From: Clostridia bacterium
GTDB taxonomy: Bacteria; Bacillota; Clostridia; Christensenellales; Borkfalkiaceae
Direction of reading: 5' to 3'
Assembly: GCA_900768525.1 (NCBI GenBank)
Contig: CAAGDF010000047.1
Location: forward strand, 1-11,555
Length of the DNA: 11,555 nucleotides
The notes under the pieces were generated by a model, which was not told the DNA's origin, did not search any database, and worked only from the letters and a program-made list of their open reading frames with translations. Positions 5,531 to 11,555 of this stretch are shown piece after piece; position 1 is the first letter of the stretch, and every line of letters starts with the position of its first letter. The translations under genes and the position numbers were made by a program.

Positions 5531-6361
5531 ATGAGCCTTGCCGATAAAACATTCATATCAAACTGCAAAGACATTTTAGAAAACGGCGTATGGGATACGG
5601 AATACAACGTCAGACCTCACTGGGCTGACGGCACGCCCGCGCACACTATCAAAAAATTCGGAATCGTCAACAGATACGATTTAAGCAAAGAATTTCCCAT
5701 TTTGACTATTAGAAAGACTTTTTTTAAGAGTGCTATTGACGAAATTCTGTGGATTTGGCAAAAAAAGTCCAACAACGTGCACGATTTAAAAAGCCATATT
5801 TGGGATAGTTGGGCAGACGAAAGCGGATCAATAGGAAAGGCTTACGGCTATCAGCTTGCAATAAAAAACAAGTATAAAGAGGGTATGTTCGATCAGGTCG
5901 ACCGCGTGCTGTTCGACCTTAAAAACAACCCCAATTCGCGCAGAATTATGACCAATATCTATAATTTTGCCGATTTGTCCGAAATGCACCTGTATCCGTG
6001 CGCGTATTCAATGACTTTCAACGTAACCGGCAACAAGCTCAACGGAATACTCAATCAGCGTTCAAACGATATGATCGTAGCCAACAACTGGAACGTTTGC
6101 CAGTATGCCGTGCTGCTCATCATGTTTGCGCAGGTCAGCGGTTTCGAGCCGGGCGAACTCGTGCATGTTATTTCCGACGCGCACATTTACGACCGTCATA
6201 TTCCCGTAATAAAGAAGATTATGGAAAACCCGCAGTACGACGCCCCCAAGCTCAAAGTCAATCCCGACGTAAAGGATTTTTATGCGTTCACCGTGGACGA
6301 TTTCGAGCTTATCGATTACAAATGCACTCCGCTTGACGAAAAGTTAGAGGTTGCCATATGA
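5531..6361 (+). CDS. thyA: Thymidylate synthase ThyA, Bacillus ThyA / phage phi3T type
   Basis: A 276-residue folate-dependent thymidylate synthase that converts dUMP to dTMP using methylene-tetrahydrofolate and releases dihydrofolate. The nucleophile is C157 (LYPCAYSM), the phosphate-binding arginines are R137-R138 (NSRRIM), and QRSND at 176-180 carries R177 and D180. LLWIWQ-like, HIWDSW and AYGYQL blocks near the N-terminus, and a C-terminal EVAI, place it with the Bacillus subtilis ThyA/phi3T subgroup as I remember it. The usual LGxPFN loop reads VANNWN (183-188), an unusual set of changes in the substrate-binding segment. GGAG at 5518-5521 is 9 nt from the ATG. Its TGA overlaps the ATG of the DHFR gene by 4 nt, so the two functionally linked enzymes are co-translated. 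Confidence 0.93.
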   Translation: MSLADKTFISNCKDILENGVWDTEYNVRPHWADGTPAHTIKKFGIVNRYDLSKEFPILTIRKTFFKSAIDEILWIWQKKSNNVHDLKSHIWDSWADESGSIGKAYGYQLAIKNKYKEGMFDQVDRVLFDLKNNPNSRRIMTNIYNFADLSEMHLYPCAYSMTFNVTGNKLNGILNQRSNDMIVANNWNVCQYAVLLIMFAQVSGFEPGELVHVISDAHIYDRHIPVIKKIMENPQYDAPKLKVNPDVKDFYAFTVDDFELIDYKCTPLDEKLEVAI

Positions 6362-6858
6362 TAGCGATTTTGCATGCCGATAAAAAGTGGGGCATAGGCA
6401 AAAAGAACGATCTCATGTTCCGTCTGCCGCTCGATATGAAATTTTTCCGCGAAACCACAACGGGCAAGGTCGTTTGCATGGGTTATAACACGCTTTTGTC
6501 TTTCCCGGGCGGCAAACCGCTTAAAAACCGCACCAACATAGTTTTGTGCGAAGAGGGTATCTCGCCCGACGGTTGCATTGCCGTTCATTCGGTAGACGAA
6601 CTTTTGCGCGCGGTTAAAAATTACGCCGAAGACGACGTGTTCGTTATCGGCGGCGCAAGCGTTTACCGCACGATGCTGCCGTATTGTTCTAAGGTGTACC
6701 TTACCAAAGTAGACGCCGACGGCGGCGCGGAAGTCTTTTTCCCCGACCTCGATGCCGACGAAAATTTTGAACTCATAAGCGAAAGCGAACCCGTTCTCGA
6801 TAACGGCTACATAATCCGCTTTACCGTATATAAAAACAAAAACGTGAAGGCTCGCTGA
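6358..6858 (+). CDS. folA: Dihydrofolate reductase
   Basis: A 166-residue DHFR that reduces the dihydrofolate made by ThyA back to tetrahydrofolate with NADPH. Visible hallmarks are W11-GIG (Met20-loop region), LPLDMKFF with the catalytic acid D26, the cofactor segment GKVVCMGYNT (36-45, where MGR-x-T is more usual), and FVIGGASVY (95-103) before the YLTKV strand. The length is typical of chromosomal DHFRs. It starts within the stop of thyA (ATGA, 6358-6361) and is followed by a terminator at 6890-6925. The MGYNT variant removes the common arginine after MG and might alter NADPH phosphate contacts. Confidence 0.93.
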   Translation: MIAILHADKKWGIGKKNDLMFRLPLDMKFFRETTTGKVVCMGYNTLLSFPGGKPLKNRTNIVLCEEGISPDGCIAVHSVDELLRAVKNYAEDDVFVIGGASVYRTMLPYCSKVYLTKVDADGGAEVFFPDLDADENFELISESEPVLDNGYIIRFTVYKNKNVKAR

Positions 6859-6889
6859 TTTTCGGTTGAGTTTTTTGAATAAAACAAAT

Positions 6890-6925
6890 CTCCGCAAAGT
6901 TGCCAAAACTCCCGCGGAGTTTTTT
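6890..6925 (+). terminator. Intrinsic terminator of thyA-folA
   Basis: CTCCGC (6890-6895) pairs with GCGGAG (6914-6919), followed by a T run. A tighter alternative uses the same right arm: AAAACTCC (6905-6912), loop CGC, GGAGTTTT (6916-6923), eight perfect pairs. Confidence 0.82.
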
Positions 6926-6938
6926 CTTGCCGCAATGA

Positions 6939-6968
6939 TAGACATTTATAATGCACTTATGGTATAAT
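6939..6968 (+). promoter_or_regulatory. Sigma-A promoter immediately before the small membrane protein gene
   Basis: TAGACA (6939-6944), an 18-nt spacer, and a perfect TATAAT (6963-6968) with an extended -10 TGG (6960-6962). The expected transcript start is about 6975, only a few bases before the start codon. Confidence 0.75.
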
Positions 6969-6978
6969 CTTTACTGTG

Positions 6979-7476
6979 ATGATAGAATTTAACGGCGCGA
7001 TTTCGGAAAAGGCGCAACTTGACAGACTGAAAAGAGTTGATAAAAATGTAATGCGAGTTTTTATCGTAGGGCTGATAATAATTTGGCTGATTTTAATTTT
7101 GTCGGACTTAATTTTCGGGAATGTCTTGCGGGAACTTTGGAAAGAAGCAGTGCTTTGCACGGTTATAATGATAGTGCCAACACTGCTGACGGCAAAAATG
7201 CCTGAAAAGGTAGCATTGCGATTTAAAATTGCTCCGCACATTATTATTAACGAAAACGATCTTTCGTTGGAAATGTATAGTAACGGCAAACAAGTATGGC
7301 GAACAAGAAAAATATCCAAAGTAAAAAAGATTTTGGACTGCGGTGAAGTATACTACATTATCTTCAAATTCGGCGATATAACTAATTCGTGGGTTTGTTC
7401 AAAATCAAATATTGTAAACGGTACAATAGATGAATTTGAAACTTTGTTTCAATCAAAAATCGTAAAAACCAAATAG
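6979..7476 (+). CDS. Small two-helix membrane protein of unknown function (YcxB-like?)
   Basis: I do not recognise this gene with certainty. Read from ATG at 6979 it encodes 165 residues; a GTG three bases earlier (6976) is also possible. A short charged N-terminus is followed by two hydrophobic helices at about 25-46 and 57-72, then a soluble domain (73-165) with alternating beta-type segments including GKQVWRTRKISKVKKI and YYIIFKFGD. This architecture, two helices plus a C-terminal beta domain with a W-x-x-I-x-K-V pattern, recalls the YcxB-like family, but this is a weak match from memory. No ribosome site precedes the start, and the promoter ends about 10 nt upstream, suggesting a leaderless mRNA. 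Its codons are visibly richer in A and T than those of thyA-folA, which may indicate recent acquisition or relaxed selection. Confidence 0.7.
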   Translation: MIEFNGAISEKAQLDRLKRVDKNVMRVFIVGLIIIWLILILSDLIFGNVLRELWKEAVLCTVIMIVPTLLTAKMPEKVALRFKIAPHIIINENDLSLEMYSNGKQVWRTRKISKVKKILDCGEVYYIIFKFGDITNSWVCSKSNIVNGTIDEFETLFQSKIVKTK

Positions 7477-7549
7477 CGGGTAAACGTTAAAAAATTCGTC
7501 GTTTTAGCAGGGGCGTGTTCTTGCCTAATAAATTACAAATAAAAAAAGT

Positions 7550-7592
7550 CTGTCGCAAGTTATGAGATTTTGTAACTTGCGGCAGTTTTTTT
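7550..7592 (+). terminator. Intrinsic terminator of the small membrane protein gene
   Basis: A 13-pair stem, CTGTCGCAAGTTA (7550-7562) with TAACTTGCGGCAG (7573-7585), includes one G-T pair, has a 10-nt loop, and is followed by seven Ts. An A-run (7541-7547) before the stem could make it work in both directions. Confidence 0.88.
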
Positions 7593-7597
7593 CATTT

Positions 7598-7821
7598 GTC
7601 ATCCCGAGATGAAACCACTTGACTAGCTACAGGAGATTGCGTTCTAACTCGGTCTTGCCTTGTGTTTTGACTAATACGTCGTTGCGTTCGCGTTAATACT
7701 AGACGTATAACACGCGAACGCAACGCTGTATTAGCAAAAACACGGTCGCAAGACCGAGGTTCGTTTTATTCTTGGCTGGCATCCTTCGGAAGCCAAATAA
7801 ATAAGCGGGGCTCAGGATGAC
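7598..7821. repeat. 224-bp MITE-like element with terminal inverted repeats
   Basis: The ends are GTCATCCCGAG (7598-7608) and CTCAGGATGAC (7811-7821), an 11-base inverted repeat with one mismatch. The interior holds a long imperfect palindrome (7648-7758) and a second small hairpin, TTGGCT (7772-7777) with AGCCAA (7791-7796). There is no open reading frame and no clear target-site duplication. GTCATCC-ended palindromic repeats are, to my memory, widespread in bacterial genomes as non-autonomous dispersed elements; membership here is inference. Confidence 0.65.
7648..7758. repeat. Long interrupted palindrome inside the element
   Basis: Four matched arm pairs nest around an 18-nt loop (7694-7711): CTCGGTCTTGC with GCAAGACCGAG (11 bp), GTGTTTT with AAAACAC (7 bp), CTAATAC with GTATTAG (7 bp), and GTTGCGTTCGCGT with ACGCGAACGCAAC (13 bp). 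That gives 38 perfectly paired positions separated by short mismatched joints. The loop itself can form ATAC-TAGAC-GTAT. Confidence 0.9.
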
Positions 7822-7854
7822 GATATATACATTTTTTCGGCAATTCGGTTAAGT

Positions 7855-7887
7855 AAAAAGCTGTCGCATTGTTTTTAATGCGGCAGC
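7855..7887 (-). terminator. Intrinsic terminator of the MDR dehydrogenase gene
   Basis: GCTGTCGCATT (7860-7870) pairs with AATGCGGCAGC (7877-7887), 11 pairs with one G-T, around a 6-nt loop. On the minus strand the stem is followed by TTTTT (plus-strand A-run 7855-7859). It begins 19 nt after the gene's stop. Confidence 0.85.
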
Positions 7888-7906
7888 CCCATTTTGTTAT
7901 ATTAAA

Positions 7907-8926
7907 TTACATCATATCCACAATGATAGGTTCAAGCCTGTTGTGACCGTCCTCCTGCTCCTTGGAGGCTTTTTTAAGAGCCGTTTCGCAGGCGTCGAAC
8001 TTTATCGACTGGAAGTGGAAGCAAGAGAAATCGACCGCCTTGTTTGCAAGAACATTGATCGCCTGTTCTTCCATACCGAAGCCGTTGGTAATGCAGATGA
8101 ACTGAAGTTGTTTTTTCATCGCCGCGCTGAAATTTACCCTCATCGTGGGAGCGTTGAACCCGACGAACCCGATTTTAGCGTTGTATGCCGAAAGTTTAAT
8201 CGCGTTGTCGCTGTTGATATTGCTGTCGGCAAGGTAGATAACCTTTTGCGCCATATGCGCGCCCGTTCTTTCCGAAACGATTTGTTCAAGCGAGTTGCCT
8301 ATAAGGAAATTATAATAAATACCCGCCTTGCTTGCGCGTTCGCGGTTTTCCTCGTTATTGTGAACAAGAATAGGAACGGCTTGAAAATAGATACTGAGCA
8401 GTGCCATAACCGTGCCGAGAATTCCGCCGCCGATAATGGCAATATGATCGCCTTTTTTAATCTCAAGTTTTTCGAGGGTAGAAAGCGAAATCGCAATATA
8501 GTCAAGCAGCAGCGCATCCTCATTGCTCACGCTTGCGGGCAGGGCGTGCATGTTTTTGTTTTCAACCACGGCAAAATCCCTTAAATAGCCGTCGGTATTC
8601 TTACCTGCAACTTTAAAATTAGAACAATCCTTCTCGTTATCCGAAAGGCATTCGGTGCATTTACCGCAGCTGTTAACGGGGCTGATATACACGCGTGTGC
8701 CGCGCGTAAGGTATGCCGTTTCGCTTGCGTCCGAAATTTGCCCGATGGCAACTCTACCGGGAATAACAGGGTATTCGGCGTCGGACGTACCGTTCACGGT
8801 GTCCAGATCTTCGGGCGTAACAAGAACCTTTAAGATTTTGACCTTTGAAGTGTCAACGTTATCGCACAACTCCATCTTATTGATTTTTGTAAGTTTGCCG
8901 TCCTTGGATGAAACTAAACCTATCAT
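7907..8926 (-). CDS. MDR (zinc-type alcohol dehydrogenase) homologue lacking catalytic zinc ligands
   Basis: A 339-residue medium-chain dehydrogenase/reductase. The structural zinc loop is intact with canonical spacing: C87, C90, C93, C101 (SCGKCTECLSDNEKDC). A Rossmann motif GGGILG lies at 166-171. The catalytic zinc site is altered: where the family has C-G-x-D-x-H this protein has T37-P-E-D-L-D42, and where it has G-H-E it has G57-R-V. Catalytic dehydrogenation by the usual zinc mechanism therefore looks unlikely; it may have a zinc-free reductase activity, or bind cofactor without the usual chemistry. AGGAG lies 9 nt before the start. It is a single-gene unit with its own promoter (8973-9001) and terminator. 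The substrate is unknown. Confidence 0.85.
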   Translation of the reverse strand: MIGLVSSKDGKLTKINKMELCDNVDTSKVKILKVLVTPEDLDTVNGTSDAEYPVIPGRVAIGQISDASETAYLTRGTRVYISPVNSCGKCTECLSDNEKDCSNFKVAGKNTDGYLRDFAVVENKNMHALPASVSNEDALLLDYIAISLSTLEKLEIKKGDHIAIIGGGILGTVMALLSIYFQAVPILVHNNEENRERASKAGIYYNFLIGNSLEQIVSERTGAHMAQKVIYLADSNINSDNAIKLSAYNAKIGFVGFNAPTMRVNFSAAMKKQLQFICITNGFGMEEQAINVLANKAVDFSCFHFQSIKFDACETALKKASKEQEDGHNRLEPIIVDMM

Positions 8927-8972
8927 TAATTACTTCTCCTGCGGGACATTCAAATCCGCGCTCATATTTTGT

Positions 8973-9001
8973 ATTATACTATATTATCGTGAATTATGCA
9001 A
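8973..9001 (-). promoter_or_regulatory. Sigma-A promoter of the MDR dehydrogenase gene
   Basis: On the minus strand, TTGCAT (8996-9001) and a perfect TATAAT (8973-8978) are 17 nt apart. The transcript start is expected near 8966, giving a leader of about 40 nt. Confidence 0.75.
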
Positions 9002-9076
9002 GCAAAATAAAGGGGCATAAGAAAAAAAGGCAAACATATGTTCTATAAGCAATTTCTCGGTATGTCGGAGAAGAAT

Positions 9077-9093
9077 AAACCGAACCTCGGTTT
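9077..9093 (+). other. Small terminator-like hairpin without an obvious gene
   Basis: AAACCGA (9077-9083), loop ACC, TCGGTTT (9087-9093) followed by two more Ts. No plus-strand gene precedes it, so its role is unclear. Confidence 0.4.
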
Positions 9094-9120
9094 TTGCGCC
9101 CGTTTTTTTGCCGATACGGC

Positions 9121-9159
9121 GTTGCGCTCGATTAAAATAATTGTTGCGCTCGATTAAAA
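9121..9159. repeat. Two-copy direct repeat, 17 bp with period 22
   Basis: GTTGCGCTCGATTAAAA occurs at 9121-9137 and again, identically, at 9143-9159, separated by 5 bases. Two copies only. Confidence 0.8.
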
Positions 9160-9341
9160 AAATGACCGGCATGCATATTATTTTTAAAAATGCAAGTCGC
9201 AATACGCTTACCTGCTTAATATTTTTGGTAAACTATCCGAAATTATTAAGTATTCTGCCGAATGGTGTTTTATTCAGCCGTTTGTTTTTACTTTTCGGAA
9301 TAAAGATGTTTTTTAAAAACGAAATTTTTAGCGGAACAGGC

Positions 9342-9371
9342 TTGATTTTTTTGCGGTATATATGATAGAAT
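9342..9371 (+). promoter_or_regulatory. Sigma-A promoter of the M64 protease gene
   Basis: TTGATT (9342-9347), an 18-nt spacer, and TAGAAT (9366-9371) with an extended -10 TGA (9363-9365). The -10 region is the same as that of the SDR gene at 4580. The leader is about 80 nt and ends in GAGGA (9445-9449), 11 nt before the ATG. Confidence 0.72.
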
Positions 9372-9460
9372 ACAAAAGCGAGAGGTGTCACTCTTGTTTG
9401 GCATACAAAACATAACACACGGAACTTACAAACGCAAAAACGCTGAGGATGTGAAATATA

Positions 9461-11555
9461 ATGAAAAAACATTTTAAAAGAATCAGTGCGGTTTTAATAA
9501 TGGCACTCGTTATCGCTGTTTGCTTTGGCGAGACGATAAAGTCGTACAAAAGCTCCGCAAATGCGGAATATAAGGTCGCAAACGCTCGGAACTCTTCGTC
9601 GGCAAGCGGAATAAAAACGACGAAAATAGAGCTTGGGGCTTATATAAGTCTTGGCAGATATAACGGCAAAAGCATTGTCTGGAGATGCGTCGATATTGAC
9701 GAAAAAGGTTCTCTGATGCTTGCCGATAATGTAATCGATACGCTTCCTTACGACGCTATGACGAACGGCAACAGCCGTTCAAAATCTCATAGCCGCAACT
9801 ATAAGCGTGATACGTACGGTTCCAACTATTGGAAAGACAGTAACATGCGCTCATGGTTAAATTCCGCGGCTGCCGCCGGCAATGTGAAGTGGTTGTGCGG
9901 CAATCCGCCAAGGGCAGGTTATGTCGACGGCAATGCTTACGATGAAAAAGCCGGTTTTCTGAACGACTTTTCAAAAGCGGAGATTGCTGCAATGAAGACC
10001 GTCACTCAACGCTCGCTTGTATCGCATCCCGAATACAAACAGGGAATTTATGACGGCGACGGTCGCTCCGATCTGGAATTGAATTATGATATCCGAAACG
10101 TTGCCGATAACTTTGAAAGCGCATACGGCGAAAATTCAACCGAAAAAGTCTTTCTTCCGGACGTTAAGCAGGTCAATGCCGTCTGGAAAAATTTTGACGG
10201 TTATTATATAGGAAAAAACGAGCAAGGTATGGGCTGGCCGTACTGGCTAAGAACGCCTGTTACCGATTGTAATCATGACATGCGTTACGTTCACAATAAC
10301 GGAACGATAGGCAGAGAGTCGCCGCAACGCAACTATATCGGTGTCAGACCGGCATTTTATCTCGATACCGATTATTACGTAGCGACTTCGGGTAACGGAA
10401 CGTCGGCGGATCCGTATAAAGGAGCCGCGCCCGACAAGACGGAAGACGATTATACCGTTGCCGAACCCGAGGACGATCCCAATCAGGAGTGGGACGTAAG
10501 CACGGAACAAAAACTTACGCTTACTCTCGGTCCGTATTACTCCGGCGACGGCAAATATACAAACTCCGCAATTCCTGTCTATACCATCCAAAAGACAAGA
10601 AGCGACACGGAAAATATGGTAATCGTCGTTTGCGGCGAAGGATACACCAAAAACCAGCAGCAAAAGTTTATCAACGACGTAAAAAAGGTATGGAGCGGCG
10701 CTATGCAATACGAACCGTATCGCAGTTATGCCGACCGTTTTAACGTCTACGCTCTTTGTACGGCATCGGAGTCAAGTTTCGAAAACGGCGGCAGCACGTT
10801 TTTCGACGTCGTCGTAGGCTCTAACAATTCTTCGTCTATATCGACCAATATGGGCAACCCCTGGAAAAATCATATTTTTGAAAGATGCATAGGACCTACG
10901 TTTATCGAGCAGATACACGATGCGCATATTCCGAACAAAACTGAGCCTGACAAAATGTATTGGGAGGATAAAGACCAATATCCGCCATTCTATTATGTGC
11001 ATAATTGTATCAACCAGTTTGTTTTGCTTGTCAATACAACCCGCAACTTCGGCGATAATTATACAAATCTTCCGTTTGGTTTTCACTATTTCATAACTCC
11101 GTCCGACAGTTATCGCGCGCCGCAGACTTTCGCACATGAGCTCGGTCACGGATTGTTAGGACTTGGCGACGAATATATGCCATATGTGACAGAGCAAAAT
11201 GACCTTACCTCGCTCAACGTTGCCTGCAACGTCAACCCCGAACAAGTAAAATGGAAAAAATTGTTGGGTTTCAGAAAAACTTATTCTTGTCCGTCGCTGT
11301 CATACGGCAATGCTTATAATTCAAGTTATGAATGTCTCATGCGTGACACAAACTATCCGTTCTGTGAGGTTTGCAAGTTGCAGGGGTACAAGAGATTGTC
11401 TCAGCTTGTCGGCGGTAAAAGCCTGTACGTAGCGGTTCCGGAAGTCAAAAAATATTCAGGGCGGTATTCCGCTCCGTCGGACTTTGCGGATACGACGTAT
11501 AACGGATATTTTAATTTTGCAAACTATCGTAACGGAGTGTTGCTGAGCGGTGCCG
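9461..11555 (+). CDS. Secreted DUF6273 / M64-family (IgA peptidase type) metalloprotease, C-terminally truncated
   Basis: An open frame of 698 codons that continues past the right edge. Residues 1-35 form a signal peptide (basic MKKHFKR, hydrophobic core 8-22, likely cleavage after SSANA), so the protein is exported or surface-bound. Residues about 57-301 resemble DUF6273: ELGAYISLGRYNGKSIVW at the start, SNMRSWLNS in the middle, and YIGVRPAFYL at the end. An acidic linker (about 310-350) follows. From about 380 begins a peptidase M64 domain, with VIVVCGEGYTKNQQQKF and the zinc motif HELGHGLLGLGDEY (559-572): H559 and H563 as zinc ligands, E560 catalytic, D570 the likely third ligand. Cysteine-rich segments follow (YECLMRD, FCEVCK). 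M64 includes bacterial proteases that cleave immunoglobulin A; whether this one does is unknown. Confidence 0.88.
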   Translation, partial: MKKHFKRISAVLIMALVIAVCFGETIKSYKSSANAEYKVANARNSSSASGIKTTKIELGAYISLGRYNGKSIVWRCVDIDEKGSLMLADNVIDTLPYDAMTNGNSRSKSHSRNYKRDTYGSNYWKDSNMRSWLNSAAAAGNVKWLCGNPPRAGYVDGNAYDEKAGFLNDFSKAEIAAMKTVTQRSLVSHPEYKQGIYDGDGRSDLELNYDIRNVADNFESAYGENSTEKVFLPDVKQVNAVWKNFDGYYIGKNEQGMGWPYWLRTPVTDCNHDMRYVHNNGTIGRESPQRNYIGVRPAFYLDTDYYVATSGNGTSADPYKGAAPDKTEDDYTVAEPEDDPNQEWDVSTEQKLTLTLGPYYSGDGKYTNSAIPVYTIQKTRSDTENMVIVVCGEGYTKNQQQKFINDVKKVWSGAMQYEPYRSYADRFNVYALCTASESSFENGGSTFFDVVVGSNNSSSISTNMGNPWKNHIFERCIGPTFIEQIHDAHIPNKTEPDKMYWEDKDQYPPFYYVHNCINQFVLLVNTTRNFGDNYTNLPFGFHYFITPSDSYRAPQTFAHELGHGLLGLGDEYMPYVTEQNDLTSLNVACNVNPEQVKWKKLLGFRKTYSCPSLSYGNAYNSSYECLMRDTNYPFCEVCKLQGYKRLSQLVGGKSLYVAVPEVKKYSGRYSAPSDFADTTYNGYFNFANYRNGVLLSGA

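Larger units (their letters stand above)
7477..7906. other. Gene-free convergent interval with two terminators and a palindromic element
   Basis: This 430-nt interval separates convergent genes. From left to right it holds a short unexplained stretch, a terminator hairpin (7550-7592), a 224-bp element bounded by inverted repeats (7598-7821), and the minus-strand terminator (7855-7887). No coding sequence is apparent. Confidence 0.75.
8927..9460. other. Gene-free interval between divergent transcription units
   Basis: This 534-nt AT-rich interval carries the minus-strand promoter of the MDR gene, a small terminator-like hairpin (9077-9093), a 17-base tandem duplication (9121-9159), and the promoter and leader of the M64 protease gene. 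Short open frames on both strands (for example 9141-9365 plus, 8984-9202 minus) lack ribosome sites and recognisable products. Confidence 0.65.

Noticed and set aside
7943..8584. Long plus-strand open frame opposite the MDR gene (213 codons)
   Set aside because: It is antisense to a well-supported dehydrogenase, has no ribosome site, and its translation (arginine- and valine-rich) resembles no family.
9121..9159. CRISPR array
   Set aside because: Only two 17-bp copies with a 5-bp gap; repeat and spacer lengths are too short and no cas gene is present.
8984..9365. Short open frames in the 8927-9460 interval on both strands
   Set aside because: AT-rich, no ribosome sites, overlapping promoters, and no recognisable domains; most likely chance frames.
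10247..11149. Minus-strand open frames within the M64 protease gene
   Set aside because: They lie antisense to an uninterrupted protein with clear domain motifs and have no start signals.

Overview
The window reads as chromosomal DNA from a spore-forming, medium-to-low-GC Clostridia-type Firmicute. The main evidence is an intact sporulation sigma factor (sigK). Supporting evidence is the sigma-A promoters of Gram-positive type (five of six well-formed ones carry an extended -10 TGn), purine-rich Shine-Dalgarno sites, ATGA gene overlaps and intrinsic terminators. No lineage marker narrows this further. A gut habitat is suggested, not shown, by a secreted M64 (IgA-peptidase family) metalloprotease and a GH109-like oxidoreductase.

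Layout. 1-514 (minus): mutT-type Nudix hydrolase overlapping the start of an SDR dehydrogenase that runs off the left edge. 697-1978 (plus): two-gene marR-tauE/safE operon with a strong promoter, a 20-bp palindromic operator centred on the -10 box, and a terminator. 1979-2330: gene-free leader with two copies of a small palindromic repeat and a near-consensus promoter. 2331-3554: Gfo/Idh/MocA-family protein with GH109-like signatures. 3555-3733: third copy of the palindromic repeat, then a candidate sigma-E-type promoter. 3734-4435: sigK. 4580-5374: SDR oxidoreductase with its own promoter. 5531-6858: thyA-folA pair overlapping by 4 nt, then a terminator. 6979-7476: small two-helix membrane protein of unknown function, possibly translated from a leaderless mRNA. 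7477-7906: convergent intergenic region with two terminators sharing a stem sequence and, between them, a 224-bp element with terminal inverted repeats and a long internal palindrome. 7907-8926 (minus): zinc-type MDR dehydrogenase homologue that keeps the structural zinc cysteines but has lost the catalytic zinc ligands. 8927-9460: gene-free. 9461 to the right edge: secreted protein with an N-terminal DUF6273-like domain fused to an M64 metallopeptidase domain, truncated by the window.

How the genes work together. ThyA and DHFR form the classical folate cycle pair: ThyA makes dTMP and dihydrofolate, and DHFR regenerates tetrahydrofolate. MarR probably represses its own operon and so controls the TauE/SafE exporter. 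MutT and its SDR partner are translationally coupled, but no shared pathway can be deduced. The remaining genes look like independent transcription units. No rRNA, tRNA, CRISPR array, integrase or transposase gene was seen. No single multi-gene novel system stands out. The items most worth following are the palindromic element at 7598-7821, the DUF6273-M64 fusion, the three-copy palindromic repeat, and the zinc-depleted dehydrogenase.
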